A program made the translations under genes and the position numbers. The notes under the pieces were generated by a model. It did not search any database. It worked only from the letters and a program-made list of their open reading frames with translations, and was not told the DNA's origin. 64,000 nt of DNA from Algoriphagus limi (GTDB lineage: Bacteria; Bacteroidota; Bacteroidia; Cytophagales; Cyclobacteriaceae), in NCBI RefSeq assembly GCF_024919275.1, contig NZ_JANWGH010000001.1, forward strand, positions 1,124,296-1,188,295. Direction: 5' to 3'. Below are positions 17,412 through 26,842 of this stretch, piece by piece (the first letter of the stretch is position 1; every line of letters begins with the position of its first letter).

Positions 17412-18283
17412 CCTTTCTTTTTAAAATAGGATTCTTGGATGTTTCCATCGTGAACATGATTGATATCGCGTTGGTATCCTTCCTATTGTACCAAGTGTAC
17501 AAGCTTCTTAAGGGTAGTGTTGCCATCAAGATTTTCTTGGGCTTTTTATCAATTTATTTGGTTTACCTTTTGGTCCGTGCTCTTCAAATGGAATTGCTCT
17601 CCTCTATTTTGGGACAATTCATGGGAGTCGGTGTTTTGGCGGCTATCATCATTTTTGCTCCAGAGATTCGAAAATTCTTGCTCTTAATCGGACGCTCTTC
17701 TCTCCTATCAAGAGATAATATTTGGAAGGATTTGCTGTTTTTCTGGAGAAAAAAAGAAAACGCTTCTTTCAATATCAATCCCATCATCGAAGCATCAAAA
17801 ACCCTTGCGGGAAGTAATACCGGTGCTTTGATGGTCATTTCGAAAAGTACCGAATTGAAATTCTATGCGGAAAGTGGTGACATTCTGGATGCTGAACTTT
17901 CTAAGCGATTATTGATTTCCATTTTCAATAAATACAGTCCACTTCATGACGGTGCAGTGATTATTCACAATGGAAAAATTAAAGCTGCTCGATGTATTTT
18001 GCCTGTAACTGAACGAGAGGTTCCAGCCCAATTTGGTCTTCGCCACCGAGCTGGGATAGGAATGTCAGAAGCTACGGATGCAATTATTCTAATTATTTCC
18101 GAAGAAACAGGACAAATTTCCATGGCTAAAAATGGAAAAGTCCTTCATAACATGTCCTTCCAGGAAGTTCGAGAAACATTGAATGATTATCTGAACAATC
18201 TCGATGTAGATGAGGGATTTGAAAATCTGGAGGACTATGAGCTCAATAAGAAAAGGAAAATGGTCATGACCAGTAAATCTTGA
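17408..18283 (+). CDS. cdaA: Diadenylate cyclase (CdaA-type)
   Basis: The 291-residue membrane enzyme makes cyclic di-AMP from two ATP. Three hydrophobic segments (about 17-32, 38-58 and 72-90) are followed by the DAC domain with the catalytic DGA at 181-183 (LHDGAVIIHNGKI) and RHRAG at 212-216. The start is a TTG at 17408 overlapping the folP stop; the encoded FKIGFLDVS segment before the first membrane helix fits the family, while the first ATG (codon 17, at 17456) would remove it. No CdaR-like regulator or phosphodiesterase gene is adjacent. A strong terminator follows. Confidence 0.93.
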   Translation: MTFLFKIGFLDVSIVNMIDIALVSFLLYQVYKLLKGSVAIKIFLGFLSIYLVYLLVRALQMELLSSILGQFMGVGVLAAIIIFAPEIRKFLLLIGRSSLLSRDNIWKDLLFFWRKKENASFNINPIIEASKTLAGSNTGALMVISKSTELKFYAESGDILDAELSKRLLISIFNKYSPLHDGAVIIHNGKIKAARCILPVTEREVPAQFGLRHRAGIGMSEATDAIILIISEETGQISMAKNGKVLHNMSFQEVRETLNDYLNNLDVDEGFENLEDYELNKKRKMVMTSKS

Positions 18284-18305
18284 TTTTCACAAAATCCAGA
18301 AATAG

Positions 18306-18343
18306 AAAAAGGCCAGATTTGAATCTTCAAATCGGGCCTTTTT
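18306..18343. terminator. Bidirectional terminator between cdaA and kbl
   Basis: Long arms 18306-18323 and 18326-18343 (AAAAAGGCC...GATTTGAA and complement, one mismatch) form a hairpin with A and T tracts on either side. It serves the convergent cdaA and kbl genes. Confidence 0.82.
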
Positions 18344-18357
18344 AATGGTTTTTGTTA

Positions 18358-19554
18358 TTAATTAATAACACCTAGTTCCTTCCCAACTTCAATAAATGCA
18401 TCAATTGCTTGATCAAGATGATGCTTTTCATGACCTGCTGAGATTTGTACTCGAATTCGGGCTTCTCCTTTTGGTACTACTGGGTAATAAAATCCGATTA
18501 CATATATACCTCTGTCCAAGAGCTTCTCTGCCATTTTTTGTGAAAGAACCGCATCATACAACATAATCGGTACAATTGGATGCTCACCAGGCTTTATATC
18601 AAAACCAGCTGCTTCCATTTTGGCTCGGAAATATTTTGTATTGTCTTCTAGTTTATCCCGAAGTTCTGTAGTCTCAGAAAGAAGATCGAAAACAGCAATC
18701 GAAGCACCTGTAATGGATGGAGCCAAAGTGTTGGAGAAAAGATATGGTCTGGATCGCTGACGGAGTAGTTCGATAATTTCTTTCCTTCCGGAAGTAAATC
18801 CACCAGATGCCCCTCCTAGTGCTTTCCCGAGAGTGCCAGTGATAATATCGATTTTTCCCATAACCCCTCGGAATTCATGAACACCACGACCGGTTTTTCC
18901 CATAAAACCTGTAGAATGGCACTCATCCGACATCACCATCGCTTCGTATTTTTCAGCTAGTTCTACGATTTTATCCAACTGTGCGATAGTACCATCCATG
19001 GAGAATACCCCATCTGTCACAATAATTTTTTGCATTACTCCTGCTTCATTGGCTTCTTTTAGTTTAGCTTCCAAATCAGCCATATCATTATGCGCATATC
19101 GATAACGCATGGCTTTGCAAAGTCGTACCCCATCGATAATAGAAGCATGATTTAAGGCATCTGAAATAATGGCATCCTCTGGTCCCAGTAAGGGTTCAAA
19201 AACACCACCATTTGCATCAAAGGCAGCGGCATAAAGAATCGTATCCTCAGTTCCCAAGAATTCTGAAATCTTCTTTTCCAACTCTTTATGAATGTCCTGT
19301 GTACCACAGATAAAGCGAACCGATGACATTCCAAAACCATGGGAATCAATGCTCTTTTTTGCGGCATCAATTACCTTAGGATGAGAGGAAAGCCCCAAAT
19401 AATTGTTGGCGCAGAAATTCAAGACTTTTTTTCCTCCCTCGATGGTTATCTCAGCCGCTTGAGGAGAAGTAATAATGCGTTCTTTTTTAAATAATCCTGC
19501 TTCCTTAATAGCAGCAATCTCTTTTTCAAATTTGGGTTTGATCTGTTCGTACAT
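18358..19554 (-). CDS. kbl: Glycine C-acetyltransferase (2-amino-3-ketobutyrate CoA ligase)
   Basis: The 398-residue PLP enzyme cleaves 2-amino-3-ketobutyrate with CoA to glycine and acetyl-CoA, the second step of threonine breakdown. It belongs to the alpha-oxoamine synthase family: [15 protein letters not shown] near residue 45, [21 protein letters not shown], the DECHSTGF segment with the PLP-contact Asp, and the Lys of [14 protein letters not shown] that binds PLP. Its divergent neighbour is an epimerase-type threonine dehydrogenase, which supplies its substrate. The two genes share a 156-base intergenic region containing a perfect palindrome, suggesting joint control. Confidence 0.94.
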   Translation of the reverse strand: MYEQIKPKFEKEIAAIKEAGLFKKERIITSPQAAEITIEGGKKVLNFCANNYLGLSSHPKVIDAAKKSIDSHGFGMSSVRFICGTQDIHKELEKKISEFLGTEDTILYAAAFDANGGVFEPLLGPEDAIISDALNHASIIDGVRLCKAMRYRYAHNDMADLEAKLKEANEAGVMQKIIVTDGVFSMDGTIAQLDKIVELAEKYEAMVMSDECHSTGFMGKTGRGVHEFRGVMGKIDIITGTLGKALGGASGGFTSGRKEIIELLRQRSRPYLFSNTLAPSITGASIAVFDLLSETTELRDKLEDNTKYFRAKMEAAGFDIKPGEHPIVPIMLYDAVLSQKMAEKLLDRGIYVIGFYYPVVPKGEARIRVQISAGHEKHHLDQAIDAFIEVGKELGVIN

Positions 19555-19585
19555 GATATGATATACTTGATTTAAATTATTGTCA

Positions 19586-19608
19586 TTTGATCATTTCCAT
19601 TGATCAAA
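19586..19608. promoter_or_regulatory. Perfect palindrome in the kbl / threonine dehydrogenase intergenic region
   Basis: TTTGATCA (19586-19593), seven bases, then TGATCAAA (19601-19608): eight-base perfect arms. It lies 32 bases upstream of the kbl ATG and 102 bases upstream of the divergent gene. It looks like a binding site for a dimeric regulator; the regulator is unknown. Confidence 0.45.
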
Positions 19609-19635
19609 AATTCCAACAAGAGGTCTGAATTTTAT

Positions 19636-19643
19636 TACTTTTG
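19636..19643 (+). promoter_or_regulatory. Possible -7 element for the epimerase-type dehydrogenase
   Basis: TACTTTTG matches TAnnTTTG exactly and would start transcription near 19650, some 60 bases before the ATG at 19711. No convincing -33 element is seen at the standard distance. Confidence 0.35.
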
Positions 19644-19710
19644 CGCTGGTAAACCCAAATATAAACAAAAAGCCACGCACCATTCGAAGGCTTTTGATAG
19701 ATCGCTAAAA

Positions 19711-20661
19711 ATGGAAAAAATTCTTGTAATCGGAGCCGCTGGACAACTAGGCTCTGAGCTTACGAAAGCACTAACAGACCGGTACTCAGGAGAACAAGTT
19801 ATCGCAACAGATTTGAATGCTGATGCGAAAGAGAAGTTCGATTATTGCAGATTTGAAGTGCTGAATGTTTTAGATCAGGAAAAAGTAAGGGGCTTGGTTC
19901 AAAACGAAGGAATCACCCAGATTTATCATTTGGCCGCAGTCCTATCTGCAACTGGAGAAAAACGACCATTATTCGCTTGGCAGTTAAACATGGATTCCCT
20001 GCTTTTCATTTTGGAATTAGCCAGGGAATTCAAACTCAACAAAGTTTATTGGCCATCATCTATCGCTGTATTCGGCCCAAATACACCTAGTGTTAATACT
20101 CCACAATACTGTGTAAAAGAACCCAATACGGTTTATGGTATTTCCAAGCAAGCGGGAGAGCGATGGTGCGAATATTATTTTGAAAAGTACGGAGTGGATG
20201 TACGCAGCCTTCGATATCCAGGACTTATCGGATATAAGTCACTTCCCGGGGGAGGTACAACAGACTACGCAGTAGATATTTATCACAAAGCATTAAAAGG
20301 AGAAAAATTTACCTGCTTTTTGAAAGAGGACAGCATGCTTCCCATGATGTATATGCCTGATGCTATCAAGGCTACCATAGATCTTATGGAAGCTCCTAAA
20401 GAGTCCGTAAAAATTCGATCTAGCTATAACTTAGCGGGTATGAGCTTTACTCCGAAAGAGATTTTTGAAAGCATTAAAAAGCATTATCCAAATTTCGAGA
20501 TTGAATACCAGCCGGACTTTAGACAAGCTATTGCAGATGGATGGCCGGATAGTATAGACGATCACTTTGCTAGAGAGCATTGGGGTTGGAAGCCAAGTTA
20601 TGATCTAGAGGCCATGACTCAGGATATTTTGGAGAACCTTCCCAAATATTTTGAATTCTGA
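19711..20661 (+). CDS. NAD-dependent epimerase-type L-threonine 3-dehydrogenase
   Basis: From the ATG at 19711 the 316-residue protein begins with an NAD-binding GAAGQLG at residues 8-14. It has the extended-SDR catalytic Tyr142-x-x-x-Lys146 (VYGISKQAGERW) and a serine-rich PSSIAVFG before it. This resembles the short-chain-type threonine dehydrogenases described from Bacteroidota, which oxidise threonine to 2-amino-3-ketobutyrate, the substrate of Kbl encoded next door. An upstream in-frame extension of 37 codons is rejected because it precedes the Rossmann strand and overlaps the putative promoter. A different sugar-nucleotide substrate cannot be excluded, but the pairing with kbl argues for threonine. 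Confidence 0.88.
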   Translation: MEKILVIGAAGQLGSELTKALTDRYSGEQVIATDLNADAKEKFDYCRFEVLNVLDQEKVRGLVQNEGITQIYHLAAVLSATGEKRPLFAWQLNMDSLLFILELAREFKLNKVYWPSSIAVFGPNTPSVNTPQYCVKEPNTVYGISKQAGERWCEYYFEKYGVDVRSLRYPGLIGYKSLPGGGTTDYAVDIYHKALKGEKFTCFLKEDSMLPMMYMPDAIKATIDLMEAPKESVKIRSSYNLAGMSFTPKEIFESIKKHYPNFEIEYQPDFRQAIADGWPDSIDDHFAREHWGWKPSYDLEAMTQDILENLPKYFEF

Positions 20662-20666
20662 CCAAC

Positions 20667-20699
20667 AAAAAAGCAGGGAATTTAAACCCTGCTTTTTTT
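20667..20699. terminator. Bidirectional terminator between the dehydrogenase and the ArsC-like gene
   Basis: Arms 20667-20678 (AAAAAAGCAGGG) and 20687-20698 (CCCTGCTTTTTT) close an eight-base loop, with T tracts on both strands. It serves two convergent genes. Confidence 0.85.
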
Positions 20700-21048
20700 A
20701 TAGCTTTTGAGAAATCTCCTCTGAATCAAATCCCAAGGTAATACTACCATCAGGATAAAGGATTATAGGCCTTTTAATCATACTAGAATTATCTGCCAAA
20801 ACTGGAATAGCCGTATTCGCTTTCTCAAGGGCCTTTCGCTGACTTTCATCCATTTTACGATAAGTCATTCCCTTTTTGTTGATCACAGATTCCAACCCAG
20901 CTTTTTCAATAAATGACTGAAGTAATTCAGGTGTGGGCTTTTGCTTTTTATAATCGATGAAATCATACTTGACTCCCTGACTTTCCAAAAAGTCAAAGGT
21001 CTTTTTCATCGTATTACAGTTTTTAATTCCGTAGACGAATAAACTCAT
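20698..21048 (-). CDS. ArsC/Spx/YffB-family protein
   Basis: A 116-residue thioredoxin-fold protein of the arsenate reductase-related family. It has the single active-site Cys11 in YGIKNCNTMKK, the KGMTYRK segment at about 79-85 and the IKRPIILYPDGS stretch that carries the conserved Arg-Pro. Only one Cys is present at the active site (CNTMK), as in Spx-type and YffB-type members. Function could be glutathione- or glutaredoxin-dependent reduction or protein binding; arsenate activity is not implied. It lies downstream of hemL on the same strand and may be co-transcribed (15-base gap). Confidence 0.82.
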   Translation of the reverse strand: MSLFVYGIKNCNTMKKTFDFLESQGVKYDFIDYKKQKPTPELLQSFIEKAGLESVINKKGMTYRKMDESQRKALEKANTAIPVLADNSSMIKRPIILYPDGSITLGFDSEEISQKL

Positions 21049-21063
21049 TTGATTTTATTTTTA

Positions 21064-22356
21064 TTATTTATGGATTTCGATCATACTTTCCCGGTGGGCT
21101 TCCAAGATTCGATCAATCAGCTCATCGGTAAGTGCTGTGGACAAAAACAAACTTTCAAATTGGGAAGGTGCTAAATAGACACCTCTTTGAAGCATGGCTT
21201 GGAAATATTTCCCGAATAAGGCCGTATCGGAGGTTTTTGCGGATTCAAAATCAACAACAGGTTCTGGAGTAAAAAAGAGCGAATACATGCTTCCAAGATG
21301 ACTCACTGTGTAATCATACCCCAATTCCAGATTGATTTTTTTGATCCCTTCACTGATTTTCATCCCAATCTGGTTTAGCACACCGTATGTTTCAGGATGA
21401 TCATTCAAAAATCCGAGCATAGCCAAACCAGCAGCCATGGCAATCGGATTCCCGGAAAGTGTTCCTGCTTGATAAACAGGTCCGGAAGGAGAAACAAAAT
21501 CCATGATCTCTTTTTTCCCTCCATAAGCTCCTACTGGCATTCCTCCACCTATAATTTTTCCTAAAGTGGTCATATCTGGGGTAACCCCATATAATTCTTG
21601 CGCTCCACCGGGTGCTAGACGAAAACCTGTCATGACTTCATCAAAGATCAAAACGATCCTTTCTCGATTACATATCTCACGAAGTCCTTCTAAATAACCT
21701 GGCATCGGAATAACCAAACCCATATTTCCTGGCACTGGCTCCAAAATTAAGGCAGCAATCTCGTCTTTATTGAATCGAACTAATTCTTCGATAGCTTCTA
21801 AATCGTTATATGGTGCCAACAAAGTGTCCTTTGCTGTACCAGCTGTTACACCAGGAGAATCTGGTTGACCCATGGTAACAGCACCAGATCCTGCAGCAAT
21901 TAGGAACGAATCACCATGACCATGGTAATGGCCTATCATTTTTATGATTTTGTCTTTTCCGGTAAAGCCTCTGGCAACGCGGATGGCAGACATAGTGGCT
22001 TCTGTACCAGAGTTTACCATTCGAACTTTCTCTACAGAAGGTACCATTTTAGTAATAAGCTCAGCTATCTCAACTTCTCTAGCTGTTGGAGCTCCGAAGG
22101 ATGTTCCTTCGTGCATGGCCTGAATCACAGCCTTCCGAATCATAGGATGATTATGGCCCAAAATCATAGGCCCCCAGCTATTGATTAACTCAATGAAGGG
22201 ATTATCATTTTCATCAAATAGAAATGCTCCATCCGCTCTTTTAATAAAAAGAGGTTCTCCTCCTACTGCACGAAAAGCACGAACAGGAGAATTCACTCCT
22301 CCTGGGATAAATTGTTGAGCATGGGCAAAAAGCCGCTTGCTTTCAGAAATGTTCAT
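21064..22356 (-). CDS. hemL: Glutamate-1-semialdehyde 2,1-aminomutase
   Basis: The 430-residue PLP enzyme converts glutamate-1-semialdehyde (product of HemA) into 5-aminolevulinate. Visible signatures: the N-terminal PGGVNSPVRAF, VNSGTEATMSAIRVARG near 114-130, the PLP-contact Asp in IFDEVMTGFR, and the PLP-binding Lys267 in TLGKIIGGGMPVGAYGG. The length is typical. The ATG at 22356 overlaps the TGA of the upstream binding-protein gene by four bases, so the two are probably translated together although no metabolic link is evident. Confidence 0.95.
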   Translation of the reverse strand: MNISESKRLFAHAQQFIPGGVNSPVRAFRAVGGEPLFIKRADGAFLFDENDNPFIELINSWGPMILGHNHPMIRKAVIQAMHEGTSFGAPTAREVEIAELITKMVPSVEKVRMVNSGTEATMSAIRVARGFTGKDKIIKMIGHYHGHGDSFLIAAGSGAVTMGQPDSPGVTAGTAKDTLLAPYNDLEAIEELVRFNKDEIAALILEPVPGNMGLVIPMPGYLEGLREICNRERIVLIFDEVMTGFRLAPGGAQELYGVTPDMTTLGKIIGGGMPVGAYGGKKEIMDFVSPSGPVYQAGTLSGNPIAMAAGLAMLGFLNDHPETYGVLNQIGMKISEGIKKINLELGYDYTVSHLGSMYSLFFTPEPVVDFESAKTSDTALFGKYFQAMLQRGVYLAPSQFESLFLSTALTDELIDRILEAHRESMIEIHK

Positions 22357-24002
22357 GGATTATTTATCGGTTTCAATTCTCCTTCCACAAAATGGAAAAC
22401 AGGAACGTATCGATTTGAATTGCTATTCTGGAAATTAAATCCCCATGTAAGCTTACCTGCTTGGAACACCTGTTGATCCAAACTAGTTCGGAAGTCAGTA
22501 TCCAAATCAGGGTTTAAATTGGAATAAAGCCAATACACTAACTCAGTTCCTAAAATTGAGTTTGTACTGGGAAAAAATGAATAACTCCTATAAAACTGAT
22601 CCTTCAATTGGACCATTTTCTCAGATTCAAAATTTGGGGTGTTATTCGAAATAAAATAGAAGTTGTCATAAGGCAACATCTCATAATTGGCAAAATTGAA
22701 GGTCAGCCAAGAATCCATCACAAAGATCGGAACTGAAGTCGTCACTGATTCTACCAAAGACAAAATTGGATCAGCCATGTTAGGATCATCGGATAATACC
22801 ACAACTTGATCCACCAAAACTTCTACACTATCCAAGGTAGGTCGAATCCCTAAATTTGTTAGAAAAGTGGCCGCATTTCTAGGTGAAATTTCCTGATAAT
22901 TCACTAATTCAAAACCATCATTTTCTAGCTTATCTTTTAGCAGTTCTGCGACTTTAGTATCTCTTGAACTCCCACCGAAAGCAATTGCAATACGATCCCC
23001 AGCTAGAGAAGATTTTAAGCCTTTTGCGATTCCCTCAGCAATGTTTTCAGACGAAGGCCTGAAAAGATAGCTATAGGAATTACCTACATAACGGTCCCCT
23101 AAATTAGATAATGGGTGTATGAATGGAATTTTAGCCGCTTCTGCAAATGAACTCACCAAGTCCGTTTCCTCAGGATAAATAGGTCCTATGATCGCATCAG
23201 CATTTTGAACCTGTTCTTCTTCCAAAATAGCACGAACTGCATCCATTGATCTTTTGGAATCAAAAGTATTTAAACTAACACTCATTCCCTCCTTTTTCAA
23301 TTGATTGATAGCAAGCTGTATACCTTGATACAATTCATAGATAAAACCCTCTGTCGCAATTGATTGGCTTGAATTGGAAAAAGGTAAAATCACCACCAAG
23401 TCAAAGACCCCATTATTTGAGCCAGTAGAACTCCAGTTTTGATTTTGTCCTTGCAATTCATAGAACAGTGACTTTTCATCTGAGGAAAGTACATTCTTTT
23501 TTCGCAAAACAGCACTTAGAGCAGCGGTATAGACTGGTAAATTTTGATATTCCTTCAAATTGCGAATCAAAAAATCAGGACTCTCTTTCACTAAATAATC
23601 ATAAGCTAAATTGGAGGCTTTGCTTTCGAATTTTTGTTCTTGAATACTAGCAACAACTGGCAATGCCTCCAAAGAATTATTATTAAGAAAATAAGCTTGT
23701 GCCAATAAAATTTTCGACTCGTTTTGATGCAACCATGATCGTTCAGCAAGAGGTTTCAAGAGATCAATAGCAGCTTGGGCCTGATTAGCTTTAATAGCGG
23801 CTTCTCCTGCATGAAATGCAGCATAAAGGGCTAAATCTCCGTAACTCGCTTCATCTGTAAATTCTCGAAAAGCATTCATTGCCTCCCAATAGTTACCACT
23901 TTGAAGGTTGCTTTTGGCTGACCGATAGCCGTCAGGAATAGACTGAGCAAAAACAAAAGAAACCAGGAAAAAAAGAGGCAAAAAGAATAGAGATTTCCGC
24001 AT
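22353..24002 (-). CDS. Exported ABC-type substrate-binding (LppC/Leu-binding-like) protein
   Basis: A 549-residue protein with a signal peptide ending near VFAQS at about residue 20. The first part (about 25-190) is helical and TPR-like. The second part resembles a type 1 periplasmic binding fold, with FDLVVILPFS, YELYQGIQLAINQL, ADAIIGPIYPEET and AKIPFIHPLSNLGDRY. This two-part layout recalls LppC/penicillin-binding-protein-activator-type proteins, but there is no lipobox, and no transporter genes are near. It may sense or bind an envelope ligand; that is inference. It precedes and overlaps hemL by four bases. Confidence 0.75.
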   Translation of the reverse strand: MRKSLFFLPLFFLVSFVFAQSIPDGYRSAKSNLQSGNYWEAMNAFREFTDEASYGDLALYAAFHAGEAAIKANQAQAAIDLLKPLAERSWLHQNESKILLAQAYFLNNNSLEALPVVASIQEQKFESKASNLAYDYLVKESPDFLIRNLKEYQNLPVYTAALSAVLRKKNVLSSDEKSLFYELQGQNQNWSSTGSNNGVFDLVVILPFSNSSQSIATEGFIYELYQGIQLAINQLKKEGMSVSLNTFDSKRSMDAVRAILEEEQVQNADAIIGPIYPEETDLVSSFAEAAKIPFIHPLSNLGDRYVGNSYSYLFRPSSENIAEGIAKGLKSSLAGDRIAIAFGGSSRDTKVAELLKDKLENDGFELVNYQEISPRNAATFLTNLGIRPTLDSVEVLVDQVVVLSDDPNMADPILSLVESVTTSVPIFVMDSWLTFNFANYEMLPYDNFYFISNNTPNFESEKMVQLKDQFYRSYSFFPSTNSILGTELVYWLYSNLNPDLDTDFRTSLDQQVFQAGKLTWGFNFQNSNSNRYVPVFHFVEGELKPINNP

Positions 24003-24085
24003 TGATTCAGTATCTATTTAGCTTGAGGAGCAAATTTAACCCATTATTTCCAAACCCAAAGTTTGGTGTTTCAGGATGTAAAAAC

Positions 24086-24112
24086 AAAACCCGAACCATT
24101 GGCTCGGGTTTT
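24086..24112. terminator. Terminator after guaA
   Basis: Nine-base perfect arms (24086-24094 and 24104-24112, AAAACCCGA and complement) close a nine-base loop, followed on the minus strand by a T-rich tract. It begins about 20 bases after the guaA stop. Confidence 0.78.
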
Positions 24113-24131
24113 AACAAGTATTGAGATTTTC

Positions 24132-25661
24132 TTATTCCCATTCGATGGTTGCTGGTGGTTTTGAAGAAATATCATAAACCACTCGATTCACGCCCTTCAC
24201 TCGGTTGATAATTTCATTGGACATTTTACCGAGAAAATCATAAGGCAAATGAATCCAGTCAGCAGTCATACCATCTACAGAGCCAACAGCTCGTAGTGCA
24301 ACTACTCGCTCATAAGTCCGCTCATCTCCCATCACTCCTACGGATTGAATCGGAAGCAAAATAGCTCCTGCCTGCCAAACCTGATCGTAAAGACCGTGAT
24401 TTTTAAGACCTTGAATGAAAATATGGTCAACTTCCTGAAGTGTTTTTACCTTATCTTCAGTGATATCTCCTAAGATTCGAATAGCCAAACCTGGACCTGG
24501 GAAAGGATGTCTTCCTATAATATTTTCCGGTATCTCAAGAGCACGTCCTACTTCACGAACCTCATCTTTAAAAAGGGTATTTAGTGGCTCAACCACAGAA
24601 AGCTTCATGAAATCCGGTAATCCTCCCACATTGTGGTGAGACTTGATAGTGGCAGATGGTCCCTTTACAGAGACTGATTCAATTACATCAGGGTAAATAG
24701 TTCCTTGTCCAAGCCATTTTACGCCTTCAATTTTGTGAGCTTCATCATCAAAGACTTCGATAAATACTCTACCAATCGCTTTTCGCTTCGCCTCTGGATC
24801 AGTCAATCCAGCCAAGGCATCATAAAACCGCTGCTTGGCATCAACACCGATCACATTTAATCCCATGTGCTTGTAGGAATCCAATACTTCTTCGAACTCA
24901 TTTTTCCGAAGCAACCCATTATCTACAAATACACAAGTCAATTGATCACCAATTGCTTTGTGGATCAAGGTGGCAGCTACCGAGGAATCAACTCCTCCAG
25001 AAAGCCCCATTACAACCTTATCAGAACCGATTTTCTCTTTTAAATCAGCAACTGTAGAATCAATAAAGGTATCAGAAGTCCAGTCTTGCGTACAGCCACA
25101 AATTCCGACCACGAAATTTCTGAGAAGATTTTTTCCTTCCAAAGAATGAGTTACCTCAGGGTGAAATTGAATCCCATAAGTTTTCTCTCCTTCAACTTTG
25201 AATGCTGCTACCTCCACGGATGGCGTACTGGCAATCACTTTAAATCCCTCTGGCAGCCTTTTGATGGTATCCCCATGAGACATCCAAACTTGGGAGCCAT
25301 GAGTCATTTCTTTTAAGAGATCGTGATGTAAATCAATATGATCCAAATTGGCTCGTCCGTATTCCCGGATTGTGGAAGGCAGAACCTCTCCTCCGTATTT
25401 ATGGGCAAGCAACTGAGAACCATAGCACACTCCCAAAAGAGGAAGCTGCCCTCTTAAACTATCCAAATCCAAATCAGGAGCTCCTTCATCACGAACACTA
25501 CACGGAGAGCCTGAAAGAATCACTCCTTTAATATCAGAGGTGATTTCAGGAACCTTATTGTAAGGATGGATTTCACAGTAAACATTAAGCTCTCTAACTC
25601 TTCGGGCGATGAGTTGGGTGTATTGAGAGCCAAAATCGAGGATCAAAATTTGTTCTGCCAT
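24132..25661 (-). CDS. guaA: GMP synthase (glutamine-hydrolysing)
   Basis: The enzyme of 509 residues aminates XMP to GMP using glutamine. The N-terminal class I amidotransferase has [13 protein letters not shown] with catalytic Cys79 and the FHPEVTHS His/Glu pair. The ATP-pyrophosphatase domain carries the PP-loop GLSGGVDSS. The C-terminal dimerisation region ends in the typical KPPATIEWE. The start is the ATG at 25661; the frame runs two codons further to a TTG, which is not needed. A TAnnTTTG element sits only a few bases upstream of the ATG. Confidence 0.96.
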   Translation of the reverse strand: MAEQILILDFGSQYTQLIARRVRELNVYCEIHPYNKVPEITSDIKGVILSGSPCSVRDEGAPDLDLDSLRGQLPLLGVCYGSQLLAHKYGGEVLPSTIREYGRANLDHIDLHHDLLKEMTHGSQVWMSHGDTIKRLPEGFKVIASTPSVEVAAFKVEGEKTYGIQFHPEVTHSLEGKNLLRNFVVGICGCTQDWTSDTFIDSTVADLKEKIGSDKVVMGLSGGVDSSVAATLIHKAIGDQLTCVFVDNGLLRKNEFEEVLDSYKHMGLNVIGVDAKQRFYDALAGLTDPEAKRKAIGRVFIEVFDDEAHKIEGVKWLGQGTIYPDVIESVSVKGPSATIKSHHNVGGLPDFMKLSVVEPLNTLFKDEVREVGRALEIPENIIGRHPFPGPGLAIRILGDITEDKVKTLQEVDHIFIQGLKNHGLYDQVWQAGAILLPIQSVGVMGDERTYERVVALRAVGSVDGMTADWIHLPYDFLGKMSNEIINRVKGVNRVVYDISSKPPATIEWE

Positions 25662-25664
25662 GCG

Positions 25665-25672
25665 CAAAGGTA
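25665..25672 (-). promoter_or_regulatory. TAnnTTTG element immediately upstream of the guaA ATG
   Basis: On the minus strand TACCTTTG (25672-25665) ends three bases before the ATG at 25661. If it is a real -7 element the transcript would begin at or next to the start codon. No clear -33 partner is seen. Confidence 0.3.
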
Positions 25673-25767
25673 AGCATGGCTAACCGTATGTTAAAGGTTG
25701 GCAAAGAAAATTTGGGAGTAGATTGGAAAATTAGAAAATTGAAAAATTAAAAAATCTTGAAAATCCA

Positions 25768-26772
25768 CTACTTAATGGATAAAAAGGCTGCTTTAGGGTT
25801 TTCCTTTAATAGAACATTCCAATCGTCTTCGGTGAATTTACTTTCACTCAATATTGGAATAAGCTTTTCAAAAATATTGGTAAAGGGCTGAAAATCCCCT
25901 CCACCTTCTTTGGCTGGATCGTACCAGCCAGCGTCATGAGAAATCAGCACATTCCCGAGAATCCCATGCTCTTTGGCAAATATCAAACGATCTACATAAG
26001 GATCAATCGCCCAGCCAATTCCATCTAAACTGATCCAAACTCCCAACTCGGCAGCTACTTTGTAGTTTTCAAAATCGGGCTCATTTTGAGCGTGTACCCA
26101 GACAAACTCTGATGGCTCCACTCCCATTTCTTGTAGTATTTGTACTTCCTGTTTGGCTGTACTCCAAGAGCCAGTGTGAGAAGCAATGGTCAAACCTGTA
26201 TTAAGATGCGTGATCGCGGCGGCACGGACCAACTTTTGATCAGTTTCAGAAAGTGGATCAAATTCATTTACAGAAATCTTGATAAATCCAGGGTAAATCT
26301 TTGTTCCGTCTATTCCATTTTCATACTCTTTAATCCAGCGAGCAGCAAGTTCTTCGGCAGATTCAGTTTGGACAAAATCGGGCAAATATTTTCCTCCAAC
26401 CGCCCCATAGAAACCAGTATTTGTGAGGATTTGAATTCCAGATTTCTCACTAAGTTCTTTCAGCAATAAAGGATCTTTTCCCAAATAACTGGGAGTACAA
26501 TCAAGAATCGTTTTAACTCCAAATTTTTTTAAATCTTCTAGGTAAGGAAGAACTTTATGTACAACTGAATCTCGATTCCACCTTTCAAAGTTGATTGAAT
26601 CCGCCCCAATAAAATCCACCAACATGTGCTCATGAATCAAAGTCAAACCCATTGAGTCGATAGAAATCTTTCCGGTGACTGTATTTATGTTATTATCAAA
26701 TTTATTGGAAGGAGAGCTCTGACAGGAAATGAACAGAATGCTTAGGAAAATGGAAATCAAAAACTTAGACAT
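25768..26772 (-). CDS. Phosphotriesterase-family lipoprotein
   Basis: From the ATG at 26772 the protein opens with a lipoprotein signal peptide (LFISC, Cys17). It then shows the phosphotriesterase (PF02126) metal-site pattern: HEH at residues 47-49 in LTLIHEHMLVDF, IASHTGSW with a metal His, FVWVHAQNE with the next His, and LISHDAGWY with the final Asp. These are the ligands of a binuclear metal centre for phosphotriester, lactone or related hydrolysis. Lipid anchoring would place it in the periplasm or on the surface. The frame upstream of 26772 reaches only a TTG at 26799. Confidence 0.85.
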   Translation of the reverse strand: MSKFLISIFLSILFISCQSSPSNKFDNNINTVTGKISIDSMGLTLIHEHMLVDFIGADSINFERWNRDSVVHKVLPYLEDLKKFGVKTILDCTPSYLGKDPLLLKELSEKSGIQILTNTGFYGAVGGKYLPDFVQTESAEELAARWIKEYENGIDGTKIYPGFIKISVNEFDPLSETDQKLVRAAAITHLNTGLTIASHTGSWSTAKQEVQILQEMGVEPSEFVWVHAQNEPDFENYKVAAELGVWISLDGIGWAIDPYVDRLIFAKEHGILGNVLISHDAGWYDPAKEGGGDFQPFTNIFEKLIPILSESKFTEDDWNVLLKENPKAAFLSIK

Positions 26773-26842
26773 GAAGGGGAGATTTGTTTCTTTGTTCAAG
26801 ATATTAGTAGGAAATCAATTTTTCAATCCTGACTTAATCCAC

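Noticed and set aside
19600..19710. N-terminal extension of 37 codons on the threonine dehydrogenase-like gene
   Set aside because: It opens only at a non-ATG codon, precedes the normal Rossmann start and overlaps a putative -7 element and the palindrome region.
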